Part shown: positions 1 through 10,387 of the stretch, piece by piece
Layout of the letters: every line of letters starts with the position of its first letter
Position numbering within the stretch: the stretch's first letter is position 1
Assembly (NCBI GenBank): GCA_013368325.1
Contig: JAACJK010000164.1
Coordinates: forward strand, 1,426,001-1,490,000
Length of the DNA stretch: 64,000 bases
Source of the DNA: Ephemerocybe angulata
Lineage: Eukaryota; Basidiomycota; Agaricomycetes; Agaricales; Psathyrellaceae
Direction: 5' to 3'
Program-made: the position numbers and the translations under genes
Notes under the pieces: generated by a model
Told to the model about the DNA's origin: nothing
What the model saw: the letters and a program-made list of their open reading frames with translations, nothing else
The model's database searches: none

Positions 1-314
1 GACATCAGACTACGCCCAGTGGTCAAGAAAGGAGCAGCGAACTCACCGTCGTACATCACGTATGGTTCCGTAGGCACTCTATGGCGGGTCGTGAGATTTA
101 CGCTCGTCAGGGACCAAGGAGGATCGGCTTACTTGGTAATGGAGAAACAATTCGTGGAAACGACGAGCTGCTGAGATGTTGTGCCAGGGCTGAAGTGAGG
201 CTGAGCATTAGAGTCATGGCGCCCACCACCGGAATCTCGAGGAGGGCCGCGGTCATTGTAACCTCGAGGGCCATTGTTGTTGTAGCCTCGAGGGCCTTGG
301 TACCTGGACTGCAT
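1..314 (-). CDS. AGO: Argonaute, N-terminal fragment (5' end only)
   Basis: This is the start of a minus-strand gene running off the left edge. Exon 1 (314 to 133) encodes a Gly/Asn/Arg/Pro-rich leader beginning MQSRYQGPRG and then the Argonaute N-domain strand VSTNCFSITK. A 54-nt intron (132-79) follows. Exon 2 (78-47, 32 nt) encodes VPTEPYVMYD, then a GTGAG donor whose intron leaves the window. NCFxIT...P...YD is the first conserved segment of eukaryotic Argonautes, the guide-RNA-binding effectors of RNA silencing. The ATG at 314 is preferred over the in-frame ATG at 359: it matches the MQSGY start of the other Argonaute at 34.1 kb, and a TATA-like box lies about 65 nt upstream. PAZ and PIWI are not in view, so catalytic status is unknown. 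The family call rests on a short segment plus identical intron placement in the second copy. Confidence 0.72.
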
Positions 315-377
315 CACAGCTAGAATTGGGACGACGATTGTTCCAAGTTCGTTTTGCACCGAGCAAGCTGGTTGACC

Positions 378-383
378 TTTATA
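378..383 (-). promoter_or_regulatory. TATA-like box of the left-edge Argonaute
   Basis: On the minus strand this reads TATAAA within GATATAAAGG. It lies about 65 nt upstream of the ATG at 314 but under 25 nt from the ATG at 359, which favours the downstream start. The second Argonaute has a TATA-like box in a similar place. Motif match only. Confidence 0.35.
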
Positions 384-1820
384 TCGGTCGCAGAATTACC
401 GAGGCATGACAGATATATTTCCCTGCTAGGATAAATGACACAGAGCTTCGATTCAATCCCAATCGAATCCTAGCTAGAACGAGGAATAGGCAAGAAGTAA
501 TCGCGACGAACGCCGCCACGAAGAACGTTTACCCATCATTTTCTCACACACCTTCTGTCCAGGGTGATTTGTAGAATCCGCAAGCGCCCAAGCTGTCAGT
601 GGTGGATAAAGCTCCTGGGCTATCGAGTGGCCGAGAAAACGGGTTCTTCTCCCTCCAGAAATGTTATTCCTTGTGCCGCATCTGCATGCACTTTTAGTCG
701 CAAGGGGCCAACCCAATGCGACCGGAAGAACTTCCGGAGAATGTATTACTAGGAGACTTACCCTAAGTTACCCTAAGTTCTTCCTAAGCTTAAGCATTGG
801 CATGGCACAAACCATGCCCCAAAAGCCCATTATTGTTGTAAGATCGCTTTATTCTGGCTAAAGTAATGTCCTGAGCTCTATGGTAATTTGTAGCTGTGGT
901 CCAATGTCCAATGATGTCCAACCAAGCCCCCACCTCCCATCCTTGGGCAGCTTTGCTCGCGCTATGCTCTGTATGACATTCCGTTGACCTTCCCCACAAA
1001 GCCGTTGCTCTTTGATCGTGAACTGCTCATCGTTCGTGGTATGTCGGCATCGGTAAAATCAATCATTTGGGCAGCGGCTTGCACTCCATGTACGTCCGAC
1101 CCGGGTCCATGGGCAGCGCACAGTAAAAGCCCTGGTTCTAACCCAAAGTCAGTACAATCATCCTATCGCCTCAAACGCCGGTCAGCGCGCTGTTCCGCGA
1201 CAACACACACCTGCATCGCTTCAAACAGTCGTCTCGAGTTCATTTGCAACTGAAACGCCGATCGAGACCGTAGTTAGACGAGGGCCCGCTGTGTGAAGGA
1301 GTACTAGTGCTCACAGTTATGCAGTCGTTTTCGTTCATCTTGGACCCTCTGCAAATCTCTGAAACAGGACTGTCGCGTTCGCTGTCGAATGAATATTGTC
1401 CGTTAGGGTTAACCTGCGTGAAACGCGTAGTATGACCACATCCAAGTCAGCCGCCCGTCGGCCTGCGATAGACATGTAACCGCACTCACCGAGATGAACG
1501 ATTTCAGCGAGTCTTCCGCGTTGCTTGCAGGCTTGGTTGCTGGCATTATCATAGTTTGTCGAGGTAGCGTGGAGTAAGTTACCGTACGCTCTGGTCCACT
1601 TTCTTATGCCTTCGAACAAGATCTGACGTCATGCCATCATAGCGACGATAGATACACCATAAGTAACAGAGCCCTGCATACACACATACATCGAGAGAAA
1701 TACACAATGTTCGACAAAAGAAACCAAAGGATCACCCTGTTGAACGGTGCACACCCGGTTCTTAAAAAGTTACAATTTAAACTAGCCTCCAATCCATGAC
1801 TCTCCTGGCCGAGCAGATTT
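384..1820. other. Intergenic, no gene recognised
   Basis: No open frame here has conserved motifs or plausible splicing. Visible structure is limited to a 7-bp inverted repeat with a 2-nt spacer at 722-737, two CCCTAA-containing units at 757-778, and a 7-bp stem with 6-nt loop at 799-818. Confidence 0.5.
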
Positions 1821-3357
1821 TCACTGTCCACGGGCAGCGAGACGGCCACCCTTCAGGTTGTCGTCACTGGGAGTATGAAGTTAGACACTGTGCACCAAAG
1901 GTATAACTCGAACTGACATGGTGAGGCCGACCATGGCTGGTCCAAGGTCCTCGGAAACTTCAGCGAGAATCTTGGGGTTGTTGTAGTGGGTAACGGCTTG
2001 CACGATAGCACGAGCGCGCCTGGCGGGATCACCGGACTACACGCGATCTGAGCCCATGATATCACTGAAAGGAGAAGAACATGTACGCACATGGAAAATG
2101 CCAGACCCAACGAAGACTAACACAGGCGATGTTACTCTTAAGATCTCTGGAAGGATGATATCAAGTTCAAGCTTACCACCGTCACAGCCAAGCTGCATCA
2201 TGAGTGCGGCGTCCGCTATGGGTCACATAATTAGCGCCCAGTCGATTATAATTAAGAGTTGTTCCCTACCTGGGGTAGCGATACCACCAGCGGCGAAGTT
2301 AACAACAGGGAGACGCTTGAGGCGGGCTGTCTCCTTGACTAGGTGATAAGGCGCCTGGATTTCCTTGGCGAAGGTGTACAACTCCTCGTCGCTCATGGCA
2401 CCGGCCCTCCGAATCGCACCCGACACGGCGCGTTGGTGGCGGACAGCTTCGACAACATTACCAGTGCCGGCTTCACCCTTAGTGCGAATCATGGCCGATC
2501 CTTCGGAAATGCGGCGGAGCGCCTCACCCAAGTCTCTAGCGCCGCAAACAAACGGAACTTTGTAATTGTGCTTATTGAGATGGTGCTCATCATCAGCGGG
2601 CGTCAGAACTTCGGATTCGTCGATGTAATCGACACCAATTGCTTGCAAAATCTAAGAGAAGGGCATGTGTTTGGTAGGAGGTCAAAAGGTACTCTTAATG
2701 TACGCACCTGGGCTTCGACAATGTGGCCGATGCGGACTTTAGCCATGACGGGAATAGTCACAGCGTCTTGGATCTCTTTGATCATTTTTGGGTCGCTCTG
2801 GGCCGTGTGGTCAGTTACGCCGCCAAGGCGAGAAGCTCAAAAAACACACCATCCTAGCCACGCCACCTGGGAAATGACTCAGATACCAAGTTTATCGGAA
2901 AGATGAGCACGAGACCGACCTTCACGACGAATGTCAGCGGGCACACGTTCAAGGGCCATAACGGCACATGCTCCTGCTTCCTCGGCGATGCGTGCCTGTG
3001 ATACAGCTAAGAAACAGTGCAGGACTGGCACTCTGACGAGCTAACCTGCTCTGCATTGATAACATCCATGATGACACCGCCCTAACCACCAGTGTGTGCC
3101 GATTAGAAATATAAAGCATCCAGGTAGGACTGAGGCATACCTTGAGCATCTGAGCTAGACCAGATTTAACCTGTGCATTGTCAGTGCCAAACTAGGTCAA
3201 GAAGTGGAGCTTAACAGACGCCAAAAGTGCCCAAGTTGCCTCCGCCCTCTCGCTGGCTGGTTGAGCGGGCAGGGGCCGGAGTTGCGACACTCGCGCCTCC
3301 AGCGCTCTGCGGCACAAGCGGAGTGGGGACAGCTGCAGGGGGGACAGGAGAGGACAT
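1821..3357 (-). CDS. SNZ1: Pyridoxal 5'-phosphate synthase subunit PDX1 (SNZ/PdxS family)
   Basis: The PdxS-type lyase makes PLP from ribose 5-phosphate, glyceraldehyde 3-phosphate and ammonia supplied by its glutaminase partner. Spliced reading gives a Pro/Ala-rich N-terminus from the ATG at 3357, then [64 protein letters not shown] (Lys of the first imine site), [12 protein letters not shown] (second site Lys), [47 protein letters not shown], and the end [10 protein letters not shown] with stop at 1821-1823. About eight short introns are needed. One exon is only 17 nt (2850-2866) and encodes the GVARM part of the GGVARMSDP motif. The first intron's GTCTGT donor is weak and is the least certain junction. 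No SNO/PdxT glutaminase gene is visible nearby. Confidence 0.93.
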
Positions 3358-3581
3358 GACAGTTTTGGATGAACCGGGTTAGGGGGAATAAAAATGTGGA
3401 AATTTGAATTCTATCGATGAGAGATCGGGGAATTTGATCCGTTCGGACGTCCGAGACAGCCCTATATTGGGGTTGAAGAAAAGCTGACAATTGTTTGCAC
3501 CATTCACGAGGACGACGACGACCAACTCAGCCTGAGCATGGATTCAAGGAATAAGGAAACACGCCACCGGGACTAGTAATC

Positions 3582-3996
3582 CTAAAAGCCCTTGGCCTTG
3601 AGCCACTCGTTGACCTCCTGAGTCCACCTGCCCCCCTGAATCACGACATGCTGGTGGTTTGTCTTGACCTTGAGACGGCGAGCTTCTGGCGATCCTGCCT
3701 TGAACAGTGATGTCGACAGCTCCTTTGCGAGGTCCTAGACAGGGCGTGAGTCCAGACAATGGAGACAAAGAGGAGGTCGCACGCACGCTGGCATTCCCGT
3801 CCACGTTGCGTATTGAAACAAGAAGACGCGTGCCTCCGTTACGAATGTCGGAGTAGACGGGGAGGTTTCCGTTGCTGTTGCGGGAGACAAAGAAGGAGTA
3901 CTTGGCGACGGCTGGAGGGGAGGCGAGAGACTGGGCAGCGCCGGCTGCGGCAGGCTGGGAGAAGAAACGGGCGCCCCACAGGCACCGGGCAAACAT
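3582..3996 (-). CDS. IMG2: Mitochondrial large-subunit ribosomal protein mL49 (Img2)
   Basis: Two exons: 3996-3787 (70 codons) and 3734-3582 (50 codons plus stop), with a phase-0 intron between. The product of about 120 aa starts MFARCLWGARFFSQPAAAG, an Arg-containing, acid-free leader fitting a mitochondrial presequence. It then has YSFFVSRNSNGNLPVYSDIRNGG and the Img2 tail HQHVVIQGGRWTQEVNEWLKAKGF. This family is a component of the mitochondrial large ribosomal subunit. The frame stays open upstream to 4077, but the ATG at 3996 gives the normal family start. The gene is divergent from the small reading frame beginning at 4239. Confidence 0.92.
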
Positions 3997-4238
3997 TCTG
4001 ATTGTGTGGTTAGAAAGGACCTTGGGGGATGAACCACGCCTTACGAGCTGAGTGGATGCAAATTGAAAAAGGAACAAGTCAAGAGCTGGTCAGGTGGCAG
4101 TGACGGCACCCAATTGATCCTTTGATAGCCAATATAAATACATACCACCGTTCCCGACATGTCTTGCCAACCCCCCTGCTCCTTTCTCCCAGCTCCAGCT
4201 TCGCGAATACCCTCCACATTGCCCAGCTGCTGCCCTCC

Positions 4239-4628
4239 ATGATTTCCGACCACGCCGTCGTCGTCTGCAATGCCCCCCTCGTATCGCCCATACCGCTGCC
4301 GTACAACTCCCCCCGCTTCCTTGAGTTCGACCTGCCGGACATTGACGAGGACCTGTCGCATCCGCCATATACATCCCGCCAAAGCCGGTCTGCCTCCAGG
4401 AAACGCAAGGCGGACCGCGAGCTAGAACTCGCCCTGCCAGAGCCAAAGCGGCGAACACCCTCCGCCGCCCCGGCCAGTGCTCAGCGCAGCCAAGTCCGTC
4501 AGCCGACATATTCTCAACGGCGATTAAAGCCCACGATGCCCACCCAGTATTACGCCCCATGCAACCCCGCCTTCGCCGCATCCTATCTCCAGCAGCAGCC
4601 CACTTACTTCTACGCCGCCGTCCCATGA
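4239..4628 (+). CDS. Small hypothetical protein with basic NLS-like patch
   Basis: A single-exon frame of 129 codons plus stop, divergent from mL49. I do not recognise the family. The N-terminus (MISDHAVVVCNAPLVSPIPL) is followed by an acidic stretch (FDLPDIDEDL), a basic SRKRKADRE patch that could be a nuclear localisation signal, a second PEPKRRTP patch, and a Gln/Tyr/Pro-rich tail. C-rich codon use resembles neighbouring coding exons. The frame stays open upstream to 4122, but the ATG at 4239 lies just after the presumed promoter. A second open stretch at about 4685-4868 could be a further exon, though I found no clean splice junction joining them. Confidence 0.5.
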   Translation: MISDHAVVVCNAPLVSPIPLPYNSPRFLEFDLPDIDEDLSHPPYTSRQSRSASRKRKADRELELALPEPKRRTPSAAPASAQRSQVRQPTYSQRRLKPTMPTQYYAPCNPAFAASYLQQQPTYFYAAVP

Positions 4629-6070
4629 AACGGTCTTCCCGGCAAGGGGTGTAGGGCTGCTGACTCTGGAGGCTGATATCAAGACCCGGTGCTTTCTCGA
4701 CCCAACTATGATACACATATCGACATCCATCCTATCGAAACACTCGGCTATGATGCCAACCAGCACGAAGCTGCTTGCTACATGATACTAGGCTACAACG
4801 CCATCCCGGACGCACGCAAGACCGGAAGTGAGCTCGTTTCACCTGTCTCGCTAGGTGCGGGGAGCTGATCATTCTCAAGGCTTTACACACACACACACAC
4901 TATGCGGGCTGCGGCAATCGGCACCCCAGGCCCTTCTCCTGGAGAATGAAACACATTATACTATCGCGCTTGGCTCATCCACATATCGTTATTCTTAAAT
5001 TTTATGACCGAGCTCCGTACACTATTATTGGCCCATTGTGACGTTCCATTAATATGTATGACAACAGCATTCCCTTTTCCCATTCCTCTCGAGATTCGAC
5101 GAGAATAGCCTCTAATTGTACACTAGCAGAACAAAAGATCCTTAGTCGAAGTATGCATACAAGGATACAAACGATGTTTTCCTCTACTGGTGGGCGACAA
5201 TAGGGGCTGTTAGACGCGCTTCACTTTCCATTTCATGCCTCTCTCGTTCCCCAACAATTGACCCGTTGGACAGATCAATTGGCCATACGCGCAGTTCAGC
5301 TCGTGGCGGCGAAGGGCAGGGCGTACATGGGTATGAGAATGGTTTCACCTAAAACCGCCCTGGCTTTCGCCTTTTCTCGTATGTAGGTGCTGTCTCCCCC
5401 TGGGAGTGACGTACAAATGAATAACCAAGAGTATCTTTTCCTGTGGTGATCAGAGAATGCTGTAAGACGCAGGTAACACGGTTAGATGGCGCCCCGAGGG
5501 ACGGTTGGCCTGTTTGTCTGAGTCTTGGTCAAACCAGGTCCTCCGAAGCCTGGAGGGTATCCTGCAAGGGCTCCTGACAACCCGAAGGGGGTGGTCGTCG
5601 CGGCTCGCCGTCATTCCAGATACCTGACTCTATGAGATCCATAAAGTAAACTTTTGAGGCTCCCATTTCCAAGGCGTGCGGGAAAGGTTACTCGGTGCCA
5701 TTCTGAAGGGCGCTAGAAACAGTTGTCAGTCGCCAACGTCTTTCAATAAATGGGAGCCACCGAGTTCCATCATCTTTTTGTCTCAACACAATTTCCATAT
5801 TTGCGCCAGCGGTGCCTCATGTATATCATTCTTATGAGTTTTGGCCGCTGCTGAGATTGAGAGAGACAGGTTCGGGATACATGGAATGACTTTGCCACAT
5901 GGATCTGAAACCGACAAAATGGCGTGTATTTCTGCCTGGCCGAGCGAGCTACCAGGGAAGAAAGCCTCAGCCCAATACTTCGGCGGAAAAGGTCTGAACA
6001 GCGTACCTCAAAACAAGGCAAACACCTTCAGATGCTTCAACGAGACACTGGCAAATATTATCCACGACCA
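4629..6070. other. Intergenic; possible stray exon and an AC microsatellite
   Basis: No confident gene. An open stretch at about 4685-4868 reads YDTHIDIHPIETLGYDANQH and ends LVSPVSLGAGS before a stop. It looks protein-like but has no clear start. An (AC)8 microsatellite occupies 4885-4900. The rest has stops in all frames and probably includes 3' flanks. Confidence 0.4.
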
Positions 6071-7825
6071 TCATGGCTTCAAACCCCCAACACACGGACC
6101 CCTCCCCTCCGACTTCATATCCATGATCTTCCAGAATTTACAGCCCTTCCCGTCATTCTGCGCCCCAGCATAACACGTCCACCAGTACCGATCCGTCTCG
6201 CCATTAACTCTGCTTTTCATATCCGGCCTTAGAATCGTCGGGATTCCGCAGTGGCACTTCGGTATCGTCCCCGGTCTAAAGTCAGGACGGTAGAACCGGA
6301 AAGTGATGTTAATGCGGCAGTTCGATGGTTCGATAGCAGCGTCCACGCTAGCACCAGTCGAAGAAACAGCAGAAGGAGGTGACGGGGGAGGTTTGGCGAT
6401 AGAGGGGTCGGAGGAGTTTGCCGTCGCAGCGCCGAGAACCCTATAATGACCATGTTCATCGTAATGGCTGCCAATATCAGGATTGGCAGGGTGAGTTCCC
6501 CTTGGGTGAGCTGGTCGGTAAAGATCGATCGAGCTCTGAGGGGGGATCGAATGTTTGAACGTCTCCTGACATGACGCGTGCATGATAGTTAACTGAAAGG
6601 GGAGAATTGCATAGAAAGTTCGAATAGGGTCAGCTTAGCTCTGAAAGGGGCATAATGAAGAACTTAGGTCCAAAAAGTCCATCACATACAGAATTATGAG
6701 GCAGCGGGATGTTAAATGTCCTCGCCCTTCGGATATCTGCATCTTGGCTCGGAACGACTTCCCGCAAACTAAAGTTTCGTCTAGTGCCTGGAAGTAGGTT
6801 CCGTCAGATATAAGGTTCAATGCCAGAGTGGCTTGAGTGCATTTCCAAGCATAATCAAGGCCAGCCTAAAAGCAGGAAAGGACACATAAAACTTACTCAC
6901 CCAAGCTAAGGGAGGCTATGGTCGGGTACGGCCCCAGGTAGGTAAGCTGGTCGGAATGCCACCCGACGCTCTCCTTGCTGCCTTCATAGCAGTTCGACGC
7001 CGCAACATTTGCTCTCCAAACTGGCGGGGAACCAGCGTCCGGATCTCCCCACTCCAGTTTGAATCTTTTTCGCTTCGCCATCTCCTCGTTGACGACCCTC
7101 TCGATTATTTGGCAGGCTCGTTCCATGGGTTCAGGAAAGGTGGATGGAGCCTCTGTTGCGCGGCCGTTGTACCAGTACTGGGCAGCTTCTTGCCATGACT
7201 CGTCGTCGTCCAAACCATTTGTTCGGCGCGCGAAGAACGAGGTTAGGTGGGGGCTTTCAACCACCTTGTCGAAGAGCCACCACTTGTTGCGCTGCCAGGC
7301 TCTCGATGCGTCTAACATAGTATAGAAGAGTTCGCAAGCTAGTTCTGGTGGTAGGATGGAATGATGCAAAGTGCAAGGGGTATGTTCTGCAACAAGGGCA
7401 GGAGACGAGAGCATCAAGGGGGCAAATTTCGGCGGACCTTTCTTTTCAGAGGAAGGCGGTGGTCGAAGGATAGTCATTAGGTCAGTGACAGGTTTGGCGC
7501 TGGCGGAGGAAAGCGGTTTAGGCTTGGGTTCGTCACGCCTAACTTTCTGGGGAGGAACTTTCAAGTGCTCCGTTGAAGTACCCTTCGATGGTGGCTTCAG
7601 CCAAGCGTCGAGTTTGGTGTCTCGTTTACGCTTCCGACTCGAAGCTGGCATTGAGACGCGTTTCCCTTTCGAGCTGGAGGCCACCTGAGCCAAGCGCTCC
7701 GCTGCATCTTCGACACTTCCAGAGCAGTTAACGAGGGCATCCAGTATTTCAGCCTGCGAGAAAGAGTCCCCAGGTTTCAAGAGGCTCGCGACGAGCATGA
7801 TGAGAGTGTCCGTGTCGTCGGCCAT
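6071..7825 (-). CDS. AlkB-type 2OG-Fe(II) dioxygenase with CUE-like N-terminus and GRF zinc finger
   Basis: Exon 1 (7825 to about 6897) starts MADDTDTLIMLVASLLKPG, a CUE/UBA-like helical region, then a basic linker (SRKRKRDTKLDAW) and the AlkB core. Fe(II) ligands are seen as the HxD pair in GWHSD and the distal His of QETFKHS. The oxoglutarate-binding Arg lies in RINITFRFYRPDF. Joining exons encode GTRRNFSLREVV and RTFNIPLPHNSL, as expected between the ligands. The last exon ends with PKCHCG...YWWTCYAG...GCKFWKIMD, a GRF-type zinc finger that binds single-stranded nucleic acid in other proteins. AlkB relatives of this kind (ALKBH2/3-like) remove alkyl lesions from DNA or RNA. Length is about 515 aa. 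Repair of alkylated DNA is inferred. Divergent from the M24 gene, 53 bp between start codons. Confidence 0.87.
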
Positions 7826-7878
7826 GGTGGTCGTTGATGAAGAAAGGCGATGTCTAATTGGCGTGCGAAAGCTGCTTC

Positions 7879-9514
7879 ATGTTGCGTCTTGCCCTTTCCT
7901 CCATCGCGTCCCTGTTTCTGGTTCCGTTCAGCCATGATTACTACGCCCCCAGCCCGCCTGGGTACATCCCCGGCCTCCATTCCCACTGCTCTCTCATACC
8001 ACCGATAGCCAAACCTGAATTCGATGCTCGCCAGGCTGCCCTGGCTACCGCCCTTTACAACCTAAATGCCTCTGCGTATATCACGGAGCCAAGCGCAAAC
8101 TCTCAATACTACGCCAACTTCTCCTCTATCAACTGGAAACTATCTGAGCGCCCATTGCTGCTCATCATCCGACCCCGGTCAATCTCGGACAGTCAAATCG
8201 AACCAGATGTTGCATTGCTCACCCCGAAGGTGAGCTCTCTCGAATTGCGAGTCCTTGCCAGTCTTGACGCTAGGCTGAACCCGTAATATCCCCAGTTCGA
8301 GACTCTTCGCGCCAGCGGCCTTCCTGTAGTTCCTTTCAAGGACTCACAAACGCGCTACATTCAATGGGCCGAGGAAGCCAACCCTTATGCCTCAGCCCTC
8401 GCCGGTTTAGGCATATCGTCCGACTCGGAGGAAACACTGTACGTCGACAACAAGATCCGCAAGTTCATCGTGGACGGGTTGCAGCAGGCTGGGCCCAAGC
8501 TGCGTATTGCATCGGCCCCATTGGAGATAACGAGCTTAAGAGAACGCAAGTCTCCTGCTGAGCTTGAGATTCTAAAGTGCGCGAATGAAGTAGGTGATGA
8601 CCTGTTGACCGAAGACCAACGCGGAGATACTGGAAGGCTTACTTCGCTTTGCAGGCGACTGTCCTTGCTATTCGAGATGTTCACCTTCAACTATCGGCTG
8701 GATTGCGTGAATCTGAAGTCAGCATAATGCTCTCTTCAGCTCTGGGAAAGGCAGGCCTGTCGAACGCTGGATGCTTGACTCTGTTCGGAGGTGCGCCTGG
8801 ACTCTGTCTCGGATATTGGCCGTTTTAAAGCAGGCCCCTAGCGAATGCTGCTCTTCCTCACGGAAGCGGAACAGATAGAGTACTTGGTCGCGACGACTTT
8901 GCTCTATTCGATTGCGGAGGTTCACTCCATGGCTACGTTAGTGATGTGACCAGGGTCAGTCCAAGGCTTTTCATTGCTCGTATTGGTTGATTGACACCAC
9001 ATAGACCGTTGCGCTACCAGACGCACGTCTGCCCAACGGTCACTTGCATATCTGGTATGCCGTTAAGGGTGCTCAAGCCGCTGCGCTAGGTGCTGCCAAA
9101 GCGGGTGTTCTAACCCGAAAGCCCGACGAAGCTGCAAGAGCCTTTCTTCAAGCACTTGGCCTCAAGGACTACTTTACCCACAGGCTTGGACATGGTAGGC
9201 CCGAATATCCGAAATTAATACGAGTCATGCATTTATTTTCTACGTCTAGGCATTGGTTTGGAAGGCCATGAGCAGCCTTATTTGCGAGGGGAAGCAATGA
9301 TGTCATGCTAACGGGACATACCTTTTCGAACGAGCCAGGCGTGTACATTGAGAACAAGGTGGGTCAATCTTATTGCGTGGGGCACCTCAGACATTTATCT
9401 TCATACCAGGTTGGCGTGCGCATCGAGGACTGCTTCTACGTCGATGATGCTGGCAATCCGAGGTATCTTACTGAGAGGGTTGGGGGGCCTTCAGAAACGC
9501 CATGGGCACCTTAG
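7879..9514 (+). CDS. M24 family Xaa-Pro aminopeptidase-like protein, frame broken near 9290
   Basis: Spliced reading gives a hydrophobic N-terminal segment (MLRLALSSIASLFLVPF), the creatinase-like N-domain, then the M24 pita-bread fold with metal ligands in FDCGG and SDVTR, the catalytic RLGHG, NEPGVYIE, and VGVRIEDCFY. Introns are short GT-AG. Within the exon starting at 9250 the frame reads IGLEGHEQPYLRG, then runs EAMMSC and stops at 9309-9311. The expected continuation (NDVMLTGHTFSNEPG) lies in another frame after a run of four G at 9288-9291. One missing G would explain this. The unshifted product would lack the two C-terminal Glu ligands. This is either a sequence error or a decaying gene. 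The ATG at 7879 is the first one in frame. Confidence 0.85.
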
Positions 9515-9779
9515 ACTTGAGGTGGTAGATTGACACAGATTGTGCCGATTGGCAGAGATAAGAGGTTGATATATTGGTACAGACTGTTAGATACAAGTGT
9601 TGAATGATAATACGTAAATCCGCAAAACAATAATCCAGGGAACGCTATTTAAACCGGGGGAATAATGATAACTGGTGATTAGATATGGGTAGAAGGTAGG
9701 GCAGAAAGGAATGAGGCATCCAACCAAGTGGATATGGTGATAAAAGACGGGGAGGGTATAGGATCTGTGCGATGGGCCT

Positions 9780-10334
9780 TTAGGCGCCACTGAATTCCAA
9801 CTCGAGCAACTCGTTGGGGGACGGAGTTGGGAGGGGGACAGCTGCAGGAGATAAGGGAGGGGCAGGCAACTCCGCGATGTGTTTCAAGAAAGGATTGCGA
9901 GTATGCATCCGCGAGACGGGGGAGGCTAAAGAGAATGGGGGTGCTTAGTACAAGAAACCAGCAGCCCGTGCGTGAGGAGGCGATGGATTGGACTTACAAA
10001 GCACCGTATGCCTGAGCCAGCGATTTAAGATTCCATCCTGATCCTGGAACTCTGGCACCGTGTCGTGCGACTCTGCCTCCAGGGGTTTATCGGGCTTGTC
10101 GTCGACCTTCTGCACCGGGCTTCGAAGCACAAGGGCCCTGTCATATTGAAAGGAGCGGCGGGCCTTGCTAGGCGAGGGCTTGAGAATGGCGAGGAACTCC
10201 TCAAGAGCATCGGAGGGCAGGCCTGCGGAGCGCGACGGGCTGGGCGACGTCGACACCGGCGAGCGTGCAAAGGAGAAGGCGTTCACTGGCCGGGGAGCAA
10301 CGAGGATGGGGTTCAATTCGTGGGAAAGCGTCAT
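9780..10334 (-). CDS. Hypothetical Ser/Pro-rich protein
   Basis: Two exons. The first runs from the ATG at 10334 and encodes MTLSHELNPILVAPRPVNAF, a Ser/Pro-rich stretch, the segment LPSDALEEFLAILKPS, and ILNRWLRHTVL. It ends at a GTAAGT donor. The second resumes after CTTTAG with SSPVSRMHTRNPFLKHIAEL and ends LLELEFSGA with stop at 9780-9782. The spliced product is about 155 aa. I do not recognise a family. The clean phase-1 junction and sensible tail make a real gene likely. Its start codon is 53 bp from that of the divergent MFS transporter. Confidence 0.6.
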
Positions 10335-10387
10335 GATGGTCGTGGTTCAAGTCGAGAAGCAAATCCCCCTTTCTGAGGCCAAAAGCC

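Noticed and set aside
757..778. Interstitial telomere repeat
   Set aside because: Only two CCCTAA-containing units of 10 bp period; too short and not the TTAGGG register.
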